From Symsagittifera roscoffensis (Eukaryota; Xenacoelomorpha; Acoela; Convolutidae): 64,000 bases of DNA. Where the stretch lies: assembly GCF_963678635.1 (NCBI RefSeq), contig NW_026971734.1, positions 1 through 64,000 on the forward strand, written 5' to 3'. The notes under the pieces were generated by a model. It was not told where the DNA came from. It did not search any database and saw only the letters and a list, made by a program, of their open reading frames with translations. How positions within the stretch are numbered: the stretch's first letter is position 1; the number at the start of each line of letters is the position of its first letter. The translations under genes and the position numbers were made by a program. Positions 38,420-49,649 of this stretch are shown piece by piece.

Positions 38420-38600
38420 TGACTCCTATGATATTAGAACTTCGACACCATTTGCATATTATTTCGAAGAATATGAGATGTTTGAAGATAAAAACACAAG
38501 ATGATCACTGTAAACAAGCAACGTAACACTTTGCCTTGCACCATTCGAAATCAATTTATTTTGATTTTAAGTTAAATTTACACTGTTGCGAATAAAAAAA
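38420..38600 (+). other. LINE 3' trailer and A-rich tail, copy 2
   Basis: AT-rich trailer ending in GCGAATAAAAAAA directly before the 9-bp repeat. It includes an AATAAA hexamer that could serve as a polyadenylation signal. Confidence 0.65.
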
Positions 38601-38609
38601 AACCAAAGT
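38601..38609 (+). repeat. Putative target-site duplication, LINE copy 2, right
   Basis: AACCAAAGT, identical to 33,889-33,897. The satellite then resumes as TTGAGTTGTTTC, close to the usual TTGGTATGTTTC. Confidence 0.7.
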
Positions 38610-41600
38610 TTGAGTTGTTTCAGCCGTCTCGACACAAAATTGGTGTGTTATTATAGTATCAACCTAAAACTTGTATGTTTTGACCGTCTCGACCAAAAAG
38701 TGGTGTGTTATGATCGTATCGACCTAAAAATGGTTTGTTCTGACCGTATCGATCAAAAATTGGTATGTTATGATCGTAGCGACCAAAAATTGGTATGTTC
38801 TGACCGTCACAACCAAAAATTGGTATGTTTTGATCGTATCGACCAAACTTGGTATGTTCGACCGTCTCGACACAAAAAGAGGTATGTTTTGATTTTATCA
38901 ACCAAAAATTGGAATGTTTCGACCGTCTCGACCAAAAATTGGTATGTTTTGTTTTTTTTTCAACCAAAAATTGGTATGTTTCGACCGTATCGACCAAAAC
39001 TTGGTATGTTTTGATTTTTTCAACCAAGAATTGATATGTTTCGACCGTCTCGACCAAAAATTGGTGTGTTCGACCGTATCGACCAAAATTTGTTGTTTCG
39101 ACAGTTTTGACCGAAAACTGGCATGTGTCGACGATCTCGAGTAAAAATTAGAATGCTTCGACCGTCTCGACCAAAAATTGGTATGTTTTGATTTTTCAAC
39201 CAAAAATTGGTATGTTTCGACCGTCTCGACCAAAAATGGGTATGTTTTGATCGTATCGACCAAAAATTGGGGTGTTTCAACCGTATCGACCAAAAATTGG
39301 TATGTTTTGACAGTCTTGACCGAAACTGGCATGTTTTGATCGTCTCGAGTGAAAATTACAATACTTCGACCATCTCGACCAAAAATTGGTATGTAATGAT
39401 TTTTTCAACCAAAAAGTGGTATGGTTCGATCGTTTTGACCAAAAATTGGTATGTTTCGACCGTCTCAACCAAAAATTGGTATGTTTTGATTTTCTCAATC
39501 AAAGTTTGGTATGTTTCGACCGTCTCGACCCCAAAATAGTTTCTTTTGATCGGATCGACCAAAAATTGGTATTATTCGACCGTCTTGGTCCAAAGTTGGT
39601 GTGTTATGATCGTATCGACCTAAAAATGGTTTGTTCTGACCGTATCGATCAAAAATTGGTATGCTATGATCGTAGCGACCAAAAATTGGTATGTTCTGAC
39701 CGTCTCAACCAAAAATTGGTATGTTTTGATCGTATCGACCAAAAATTGGTATGTTCGACCGTCTCGACACAAAAAAAGGTATGTTTTGATTTTATCAACC
39801 AAAAATTGGAATGTTTCGACCGTCTCGACCAAAAATTGGTATGTTTTGTTTTTTTTTTCAACCAAAAATTGGTATGTTTCGACCGTATCGACCAAAACTT
39901 GGTATGTTTTGATTTTTTCAACCAAGAATTGATATGTTTCGACCGTCTCGACCAAAAATTGGTATGTTTTGATCGTATTGACCAAAAATTGGTGTGTTCG
40001 ACCGTATCGACCAAAATTTGTTGTTTCGACAGTTTTGACCGAAAACTGGCATGTGTCGACGATCTCGAGTGAAAATTAGAATGCCTCGACCGTCTCGACC
40101 AAAAATTGGTATGTTTTGATTTTTCAACCAAAAATTGGCATGTTTCGACCGTCTCGACCAAAAATGGGTATGTTTTGATCGTATCGACCAAAAATTGGTG
40201 TGTTTCAACCGTATCGACCAAAAATTGGTATGTTTTGACAGTCTTGACCGAAACTGGCATGTTTCGATCGTCTCGAGTGAAAATTACAATACTTCGACCA
40301 TCGCGACCAAAAATTGGTATGTGTTGATTTTTTCAACCAAAAAGTGGTATGTTTCGATCGTCTTGACCAAAAATTGGTATGTTTCGACCGTCTCAACCAA
40401 AAATTGGTATGTTTTGATTTTCTCAATCAAAGTTTGGTAAGTTTTGACCGTCTCGACCCCAAAATAGTTTCTTTTGATCGAATCGACCAAAAATTGGTAT
40501 TATTCGACCGTCTTGGTCCAAAGTTGATGTGTTATGATCGTATCGACCTAAAAATGGTTTGTTCTGACCGTATCGATCAAAAATTGGTATGCTATGATCG
40601 TAGCGACCAAAAATTGGTATGTTCTGACCGTCTCAACCAAAAATTGGTATGTTTTGATCGTATCGACCAAAAATTGGTATGTTCGACCGTCTCGACACAA
40701 AAAAAGGTATGTTTTGATTTTATCAACCAAAAATTGGAATGTTTCGACCGTCTCGACCAAAAATTGGTATGTTTTGTTTTTTTTTTTCAACCAAAAATTG
40801 GTATGTTTCGACCGTATCGACCAAAACTTGGTATGTTTTGATTTTTTCAACCAAGAATTGATATGTTTCGACCGTCTCGACCAAAAATTGGTATGTTTTG
40901 ATCGTATTGACCAAAAATTGGTGTGTTCGACCGTATCGACCAAAATTTGTTGTTTCGACAGTTTTGACCGAAAACTGGCATGTGTCGACGATCTCGAGTG
41001 AAAATTAGAATGCCTCGACCGTCTCGACCAAAAATTGGTATGTTTTGATTTTTCAACCAATAATTGGTATATTTCGACCGTCTCGACCAAAAATGGGTAT
41101 GTTTTGATCGTATCGACCAAAAATTGGTGTGTTTCAATCGTATCGACCAAAAATTGGTATATTTTGACAGTCTTGACCGAAACTGGCATGTTTCGATCGT
41201 CTCGAGTGAAAATTACAATACTTCGACCATCTCGACCAAAAATTGGTATGTGTTGATTTTTTCAACCAAAAAGTGGTATGTTTCGATCGTCTTGACCAAA
41301 AATTGGTATGTTTCGACCGTTTCAACTAAAAATTGGTATGTTTTGATTTTCTCAACCAAAATTTGGTATGTTTCGACCGTCTCGACCCCAAAATAGTTTC
41401 TTTTGATCGGATCGACCAAAAATTGGTATTATTCGACCGTCTTGGTCCAAAGTTGGTGTGTTATGATCGTATCGACCTAAAAATGGTTTGTTCTGACCGT
41501 ATCGATCAAAAATTGGTATGCTATGATCGTAGCGACCAAAAATTGGTATGTTCTGACCGTCTCAACCAAAAATTGGTATGTTTTGATCGTATCGACCAAA

Positions 41601-43000
41601 AATTGGTATGTTCGACCGTCTCGACACAAAAAAAGGTATGTTTTGATTTTATCAACCAAAAATTGGTATGTTTCGATCGTTTCGATCAAAAATGGGTATG
41701 TTTTGATCGTATCGACCAAAAATTGGTGTGTTTCAACCGTATAGACCAAAAATTGGTATATTTTGATAGTCTTGACCGAAACTGGCATGTTTCGATCGTC
41801 TCGAGTGAAAATTACAATACTTCGACCATCTCGACCAAAAATTGGTATGTGTTGATTTTTTCAACCAAAAAGTGGTATGTTTCGATCGTCTTGACCAAAA
41901 ATTGGTATGTTTCGACCGTCTCAACCAAAAATTGGTATGTTTTGATTTTCTCAACCAAAATTTGGTATGTTTCGACCGTCTCGACCCCAAAATAGTTTCT
42001 TTTGATCGGATCGACCAAAAATTGGTATTATTCGACCGTCTTGGTCCAAAGTTGGTGTGTTATGATCGTATCGACCTAAAAATGGTTTGTTCTGACCGTA
42101 TCGATCAAAAATTGGTATGCTATGATCGTAGCGACCAAAAATTGGTATGTTCTGACCGTCTCAACCAAAAATTGGTATGTTTTGATCGTATCGACCAAAA
42201 ATTGGTATGTTCGACCGTCTCGACACAAAAAAAGGTATGTTTTGATTTTATCAACCAAAAATTGGTATGTTCGACCGTCTCGACACAAAAAAAGGTATGT
42301 TTTGATTTTATCAACCAAAAATTGGTATGTTCGACCGTCTCGACACAAAAAAAGGTATGTTTTGATTTTTTCAACCAAGAATTGATATGTTTCGACCGTC
42401 TCGACCAAAAATTGGTATGTTTTGATCGTATTGACCAAAAATTGGTGTGTTCGACCGTATCGACCAAAATTTGTTGTTTCGACAGTTTTGACCGAAACCT
42501 GGCATGTGTCGACGATCTCGAGTGAAAATTAGAATGCCTCGACCGTCTCGACCAAAAATTGGTATGTTTTGATTTTTCAACCAAAAATTGGTATGTTTCG
42601 ACCGTCTCGACCAAAAATGGGTATGTTTTGATCGTATCGAACAAAAATTGGTGTGTTTCAACCGTATCGACCAAAAATTGGTATGTTTTGACAGTCTTGA
42701 CCAAAACTGGCCTGTTTCGATCGTCTCGAGTGAAAATTACAATACTTCGACCATCTCGACCAAAAATTGGTATGTGTTGATTTTTTCAACCAAAAAGTGG
42801 TATGTTTCGATCGTCTTGACCAAAAATTGGTATGTTTCGACCGTCTCAACCAAAAATTGGTATGTTTTGATTTTCTCAATCAAAATTTGGTATGTTTCGA
42901 CCGTCTCGATCCCGAAATAGTTTCTTTTGATCGGATCGACCAAAAATTGGTATTATTCGACCGTCTTGGTCCAAAGTTGGTGTGTTATGATCGTATCGAC
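38610..43000 (+). repeat. 30-bp satellite, zone E, with ~928-bp HOR
   Basis: Satellite to the right of LINE copy 2. A HOR start recurs at 39,386, 40,314, 41,243, 41,842 and 42,767 (spacings 928, 929, 599 and 925 bp); the 599-bp block lacks an internal segment. Each full block contains the CCCCAAAATAG unit, a unit reading TTGGTCCAAAGTTGG, a CACAAAAA(A)AGG unit, and (in most) a T-run unit. No gene is visible. Confidence 0.87.
42205..42384 (+). repeat. 60-bp dimer repeated three times
   Basis: A two-monomer segment (GTTCGACCGTCTCGACAC with a short A run, then GTTTTGATTTTATCAACC) is present three times in a row with a 60-bp period. The equivalent places in the neighbouring HOR copies (near 40,680 and 41,610) have it once. 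This is a local triplication. Confidence 0.8.
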
Positions 43001-43387
43001 CTAAAAATGTTGTGTTCTGACCGTCTCGACCAAAATTGGTATGTTTTGGCCGTCTTGACCAAAAATTGCTATGCTCCGATCGTATCTACCAAAACTGGTA
43101 CGTTTCGACCGTAGCGACCAAAATTTGGTATGTTTCGACAGTCTTGACCAAAAAATGGCTTGTTTCGACCATCTCGGCCAAAAAATGGTATGTTTTGATT
43201 TTATCAAACAAAGTTGGTATGTTTCGACCACCTCGACACAAAATTGGTTTGTTTCAATCGTCTCGATCAAAAATTGTTTTGTTTTGATCCTATCGGTCAA
43301 AAATTGGGATGTTTCGACCGTCTCAACCCGAAATTGGTGTGTTATGGTCGTATCGGCCTCAGATTTGTATGTTCTGACCGTCCCGAC

Positions 43388-43399
43388 TTGGTATACCAA
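43388..43399. repeat. Perfect 12-bp palindrome at a fused monomer junction
   Basis: TTGGTATACCAA is its own reverse complement. It arises where a unit is shortened, so that TTGGTAT joins directly to ACCAA. An identical case lies at 43,603-43,614. Confidence 0.8.
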
Positions 43400-43602
43400 A
43401 AAATGGTATGTTCTGACCGTCTCGACCAAAAATTGGTATGTTTTGATATCATCGACCAGAAATTGGTATGTTTCGACCATCTCGACACAAAAATGGTATG
43501 TTTTCATTTTATCAACCAAAAATTGGATTATTTCGACCGTCTCGACCAAAAACATGTTATGATCGTATCGGCCTCAGATTTGTATGTTCTGACCGTCCCG
43601 AC

Positions 43603-43614
43603 TTGGTATACCAA
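43603..43614. repeat. Perfect 12-bp palindrome, second copy
   Basis: The same TTGGTATACCAA junction as at 43,388, in the same context (GTCCCGAC before, AAAAATGGT after). The shared context shows that one arose from the other by duplication. Confidence 0.8.
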
Positions 43615-44930
43615 AAAATGGTCTGTTCTGGCCGTGTCGACCAAATACTGGTATGTTTTGATCGTATCGAACATAAATTGGAATGTTTCGACCGTCTCGA
43701 CCAGATATTGGTATGTTTTAACTTTACCAAACAAAGTTAGGTATGTTTCGAACGTCTCGACCAAAAATTGGCATGTTTTGATTTTATCAACCAAAGTTTG
43801 GTTTGTTTCGACCGTCTCGACACAAAATTGGTGTGTTATAAAAGTATCGACCTAAGATTTGTTTGTTTTGATCGTCTCGACCAAAAATTGGTGTGTTATG
43901 ATCGTATCGACCTAAAAAGGGTATGTTCTGACCGTCTCGATCAAAAATTGGTATGCTATGATCGTAGCGACCAAAAATTGGTATGTTCTGACCTTCTCGA
44001 CCAAAAATTGGTATGTTTTGATATTATCGACCAGAAATTGGTATGTTTCGACCACCTCGACACAAAAATGGTATATTTTCATTTTATCAACCAAAAATTG
44101 GAATATTTCGACCGTCTCGACCAAAAACTGTTATGTTTTGATTTTATCAAACAAAGTTTGGTCTGTTTCGACCGTATCGACACAAAATTGGTTTGTTTCA
44201 ATCGTTTCGACACAAAATTGGTTTGTTTTGATCATATGGACCAAAGAAAATTATGTTTCGACCGTCTTGACCCAAAATTGGTGTTTTATGATCGTATCGA
44301 CCTAAAGTTTGTATGTGCTGACCGTCTCGACCAAAAATTGATATGTTATGATCGTATCGACCTAAAACTGTTGTGTTCTGACCGTCTCGACGAAACTTGG
44401 TATGTTTCGACCGTCTCGACCAAAAATTGGTATGTTTTGATTGTATCTACAGAAATTGGTACGTTTTGACCGTATCGATCGACCAGAAATTGTTATGTTT
44501 CGACAATCTTGACCGACAACTGGCTTGTTTCGATCATCTCCACCAAAAAATGGTATGTTTTAACTTTACCAAACAAAGTTTGGTATGTTTCGAACGTCTC
44601 GACACAAAATTGGTTTGTTTCAATCGTCTCGACCAAAAATTGGCATGTTTTGATTTTTTCAACCAAAGTCTGGTTTGTTTCGACCGTCCCGACACAAAAT
44701 TGGTGTGTTATGATAGTATCGAACTAAGATTTGTATGTTTTGACCGTCTCGATCAAAAATTGGTGTGTTATGATTGTATCGAACTAAAAATGGTATGTTT
44801 TGACCGTCTCGATCAAAAATTGGTATGCTATGATCGTAGCGACCAAAAATTGGTATGTTCTGACCGTCTCGACCATAAATTGGTATGTTTTGATCGTATC
44901 GACCAAAAATTGGTATGTTTCGACCATCTC

Positions 44931-46118
44931 GACACAAAAAATGGTATGCTTTGATTTTATCAACCAAAAATTGGAATGTTTCGACCGTCTCGACCAAAAA
45001 TTGTTATGTTTTGATTTTATCAAACAAAGTTTGGTATGTTTCGACACAAAATTGGTGTGTTTCAATCGTTTCGACACAAAATTGGTTTGTTTTGACAATA
45101 TCGACCAAAAAAATTATGTTTCGACTGTCTTTACCCAAAATTGGTGTTTTATGATTGTATCGATCTAAAGTTTGTATGTGCTGACCGCCTCGACTAAAAA
45201 TTGATATGTTATGATCGTATCGACCTAAAACTGTTGTGTTCTGGCCATCTCGACCAAAATTGGTATGTTTCGACCATCTCGACCAAAAATTGGTATGTTT
45301 CGATCGTATCTACCAAAAATTGGTCGTTTTGACCGTATCGATTGACCAGAAATTGGTATGTTTCGACAATCTTGGCCGAACACTGGCTTGTTTCGATCGT
45401 CTCGACCAAAAACTGGTATTTTTTGATGTTATCAAACAAAAATTTGGTATGTTTCGATGACCTCGACACAAAATTGGTTTGTTTTGATCGTCTCAACCAA
45501 AAATTGGTTTGTTTTGATCCTATCGACACAAAAAATGGTATGCTTTGATTTTATCAACCAAAAATTGGAATGTTTCGACCGTCTCGACCAAAAACTGTTA
45601 TGTTTTGATTTTATCAAACAAAGTTTGGTATGTTTCGACACAAAATTGGTGTGTTTCAATCGTTTCGACACAAAATTGGTTTGTTTTGACAATAGCGACC
45701 AAAAAAATTATGTTTCGACTGTCTTTACCCAAAATTGGTGTTTTATGATCGTATCGATCTAAAGTTTGTATGTGCTGACCGCCTCGACTAAAAATTGATA
45801 TGTTATGATCGTATCGACCTAAAACTGTTGTGTTTTGGCCATCTCGACCAAAATTGGTATGTTTCGACCGTCTCGACCAAAAATTGGTATGTTTCGATCG
45901 TATCTACCAAAAATTGGTCGTTTTGACCGTATCGATTGACCAGAAATTGGTATGTTTCGACAATCTTGGCCAAAAACTGGCTTGTTTCGTTCGTCTCGAC
46001 CAAAAACTGGTATTTTTTGATGTTATCAAACAAAAATTTGGTATGTTTTGATGACCTCGACACAAAATTGGTTTGTTTTGATCGTCTCGACCAAAAATTG
46101 GTTTGTTTTGATCCTATC
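44931..46118 (+). repeat. 594-bp tandem duplication
   Basis: Bases ~44,931-45,524 are repeated from ~45,525 with an offset of 594 bp. Both include the shortened unit GTATGTTTCGACACAAAATTGG and the ATCGATTGACCAG unit. The right end is approximate. Confidence 0.75.
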
Positions 46119-47219
46119 GACCAAAAATTGGTTTGTTTTGATTTTATCAACCAAAGTTTGGTATGTTTCGACCGTCTCGACACAAAATTGGTTTGTTATG
46201 ATGCTATCGATCAAAAATTGGTATATTTTGACCGTCTTGACGCAAAATTGGTGTCTTATGATCGTATCAGCCTCAAATTTGTATGTTCTGACCGTCCCGA
46301 CTAAAATTTGATATGTTATGATCGTAGCGAAAAAAAAAATTGGTATGTTCTGACCGTCTCGACCAAAAATTGGTATGTTTTGATCGTATCGAACAGAAAC
46401 TGGTATGTTTCGACCGTCTCGACCAGAAACTGATATGTTTTAACTTTTCAAACAAAGTTTGGTATGTTTCGAACGTCTCGACACAAAATTGGTTTGTTTC
46501 GATCGTCTCGACCAAAAAATGTTATGTTTTGATTTTATCAACCAAAGTTTGGTATGTTTCGACCGTCTCGACACAAAATTGGTGTGTTATGATAGTATCG
46601 ACCTAAAATTTGTTTGTTTTGTCCGTCTCGACCAAAAATTGGTTTGTTATGATTGTATCGACCTAAAAATGGTATATTCTGACCGTCTCGATCAAAAATT
46701 GGTGTGCTATGATCGTAGCAACCAAATATTGGTATGTTTCGCGGTCTTGCCCAAAATTGGTATGTTTTGATTTTATCAACCAAAGTTTGGTAAGTTTCGA
46801 CCGTCTCGACACAAAATTGGTTTGTTATGTTCCTATCGACCAAAAATTGGTATGTTTCGACCGTCTTGACCCAAAATTTAAAATGTTTTGATTTTATCAA
46901 CCAAAAATTGGCATGTTTCGACAGTGTTGGCCAAAAACTGGCTTGTTTTGACCATCTCGACCAAAAATTGGTATGTTTTGATTTTATCAAACAAAAATTG
47001 GCATGTTTTGACCGTCTCGATCAAAAATTGGTATGTTTCGATCGTCTCGACCAAAAATAGTTATGTTTTAATTTTATCAACCAAAGTTAGGTATGTTTCG
47101 ACCGTCTCGACACAAAATTGGTGTGTTAAGATCCTATCGACCAAAAATTGGCATGTTTCGACCATCTTGACCCAAAGTTGGTATGTTTTGATCGTCTCGA
47201 CAAAAAGTGGTATGTTTTG

Positions 47220-48660
47220 ATTTTATCAGTCAAAGTTTAATATTTTTTGACCGTCTCGACGCAAAATTGGTGTGTTATGATCCTATCGACCAAAAATTGG
47301 TATGTGTCGACCGTCTTGACCCAAAATTGGTGTGTTATTATCGTATCGACCTCAAATTTGTATGTTCTGACCGTCCCGACTAAAATTTGATATGTTATGA
47401 TCGTATCGAAATAAAAAATTGGTATGTTCTGACCGTCTTGACTAAAATTTGATATGTTAAGATCGTCTCGACCAAAAATTGGTATGTTTTGATCGTCTCG
47501 ACAAAAAGTGGTATGTTTTGATTTTATCACTCAAAGTTTAATATTTTTTGACCGTCTCGACGCAAAATTGGTGTGTTATGATCCTATCGACCAAAAATTG
47601 GTATGTGTCGACCGTCTTGACCCAAAATTGGTGTGTTATTATCGTATCGACCTCAAATTTGTATGTTCTGACCGTCCCGACTAAAATTTGATATGTTATG
47701 ATCGTATCGAAATAAAAAATTGGTATGTTCTGACCGTCTCGACCAAAAATTGGTATGTTTTGATCGTATCGACCAAATATGTGTATGTTTCGACCGTCTC
47801 GACCAAAATTGGTATGTTTTGATCGTCTCGACAAAAAGTGGTATGTTTTGATTTTATCACTCAAAGTTTAATATTTTTTGACCGTCTCGACGCAAAATTG
47901 GTGTGTTATGATCCTATCGACCAAAAATTGGTATGTGTCGACCTTCTTGACCCAAAATTGGTGTGTTATTATCGTATCGACCTCAAATTTGTATGTTCTG
48001 ACCGTCCCGACTAAAATTTGATATGTTATGATCGTATCGAAATAAAAAATTGGTATGTTCTGACCGTCTCGACCAAAAATTGGTATGTTTTGATCGTATC
48101 GACCCAATATGTGTATGTTTCGACCGTCTCGACCAAAATTGGTATGTTTTGATCGTCTCGACAAAAAGTGGTATGTTTTGATTTTATCACTCAAAGTTTA
48201 ATATTTTTTGACCGTCTCGACGCAAAATTGGTGTGTTATGATCCTATCGACCAAAAATTGGTATGTGTCGACCGTCTTGACCCAAAATTGGTGTGTTATT
48301 ATCGTATCGACCTCAAATTTGTATGTTCTGACCGTCCCGACTAAAATTTGATATGTTATGATCGTATCGAAATAAAAAATTGGTATGTTCTGACCGTCTC
48401 GACCAAAAATTGGTATGTTTTGATCGTATCGACCAAATATGTGTATGTTTCGACCGTCTCGACCAAAATTGGTATGTTTTGATCGTCTCGACAAAAAGTG
48501 GTATGTTTTGATTTTATCACTCAAAGTTTAATATTTTTTGACCGTCTCGACGCAAAATTGGTGTGTTATGATCCTATCGACCAAAAATTGGTATGTGTCG
48601 ACCGTCTTGACCCAAAATTGGTGTGTTATTATCGTATCGACCTCAAATTTGTATGTTATG
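47220..48660 (+). repeat. 330-bp tandem repeat of 11 monomers (zone G)
   Basis: ATTTTATCACTCAAAGTTTA starts at 47,521, 47,851, 48,181 and 48,511, an exact 330-bp period. A related copy starts at ~47,220, 301 bp before the first. The full copies differ by only a few bases by eye (for example GACCTTCTT near 47,942 for GACCGTCTT, and CCCAATATG near 48,103 for CCAAATATG). The last copy is incomplete. This is the most regular HOR in the window. Confidence 0.92.
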
Positions 48661-49649
48661 ACCGTCTTGACTAAAATTTGATATGTTAAGATCGTCTCGA
48701 CCAAAAATTGGTTTGTTTTGATCCTATCGACCAAAAATTGGTAGATTTCGACAGTCTTGACCAAAAATTGTTATTTTTCGATCGTATCGACCAAAAATTG
48801 GTACGTTTCGTCCGTCTCGACCAAAAATTGATATGTTTTCATTTTATCAACCAAAAATTGGCATGTTTCGACAGTCTTGACGAAAAACTGGCTTGTTTCG
48901 ACCGTCTCGACCAAAAATTGGTATGTTTTGATTTTATCTCACAAAAATTGGCATGTTTTGACAGTCTCGACCAAAAATTGTTATGTTTCGATCGTCTCGA
49001 CCAAAAATTGGTATGTTTTGATTTTATCAACCAAAGTTTGATTTGTTTCGACCGTCTCGACACAAAATTGGTGTGTTAAGATCCTATCGACAAAAAATTG
49101 GTGTGTTTCGACCATCTTGACCCAAAATTGGTGTGTTATGATCGTATCGACCTCAATTTTGTATGTTCTGACCGTCCCGACTAAAATTTGATATGTTATG
49201 ATCGTAGCGAAATAAAAAATTGGTATGTACTGACCGTCTCGACCAAAAATTGGTTTGTTTTGATCGTATCGACCAAATATTGGTATGTTTCGACCGTCTC
49301 GACCAAAAAGTGATATTTTTTTTGATTTTGTCAACCAAAAATTGGCATGTTTCGACCATTTCGACCAAAAATTGGTATGTTTTGATCGTCTCGACAAAAA
49401 TTGGTATGTTTTGATTTTATCACTCAAAGTTTGGTATTTTTTGACCGTCTCGACGCAAAATTGGTGTGTTATGATCCTATCGACCAAAAATTGGTATGTT
49501 TTGACCGTCCTGACCCAAAATTGGTGTGTTATGATCGTATCGACATCAAATTTGTATGTTCTGACCGTCTTGACTAAAATTTGATATGTTAAGATCGTCT
49601 CGACCAAAAATTGTTATGTTTTGATCCTATCGTCCAAAAATTGGTAACT

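Larger units (their letters stand above)
33898..38600 (+). mobile_element. Broken non-LTR (LINE-type) retrotransposon, copy 2
   Basis: About 4.70 kb, same orientation and layout as copy 1: leader, 9-bp microsatellite, start at 34,215, N-terminal region, RT (motif A at 35,537, motif B at 35,688, motif C YADD at 35,793), then two tandem versions of the thumb, CCHC knuckle and nuclease-like tail. The 3' end reads GCGAATAAAAAAA, which includes AATAAA. It is bounded by exact 9-bp repeats AACCAAAGT. It is broken in several places, though its frames are on average longer than in copy 1. Its flanks match those of copy 1, so it arose by duplication of the array and not by a fresh insertion. Confidence 0.87.
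27310..38918 (+). repeat. Segmental duplication of ~5.7 kb carrying the LINE and its satellite flanks
   Basis: The block ~27,310-33,008 is repeated at ~33,175-38,918. The offset is 5,865 bp in the left flank and 5,908-5,910 bp at the LINE 3' end; internal length changes account for the drift. The match extends about 700 bp into satellite on the left of the LINE and about 300 bp on the right. Therefore the LINE was copied together with surrounding array units and did not insert twice. About 166 bp of satellite separates the two blocks. Confidence 0.85.
43000..47206 (+). repeat. 30-bp satellite, zone F (more divergent)
   Basis: The satellite continues, but monomers are less regular: several shortened units, ACCTAAAA and CATAAA variants, and GATATTATCGACCAG units. 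The CTCGAG and CCCCAAAATAG unit types are not seen from here to the end of the window. No gene is visible. Confidence 0.85.

Noticed and set aside
28034-38600. LTR retrotransposon, DIRS-like or virus-derived element
   Set aside because: No terminal repeats, integrase, tyrosine recombinase, protease or capsid domain was seen. The RT motifs, A-rich 3' end, target-site duplication and CCHC-nuclease tail fit a non-LTR element.
28025-38609. Two independent insertions of the LINE at the same satellite position
   Set aside because: The satellite flanks on both sides also match for hundreds of bases, and both copies share the internal 3' duplication. A single insertion followed by block duplication explains this more simply.
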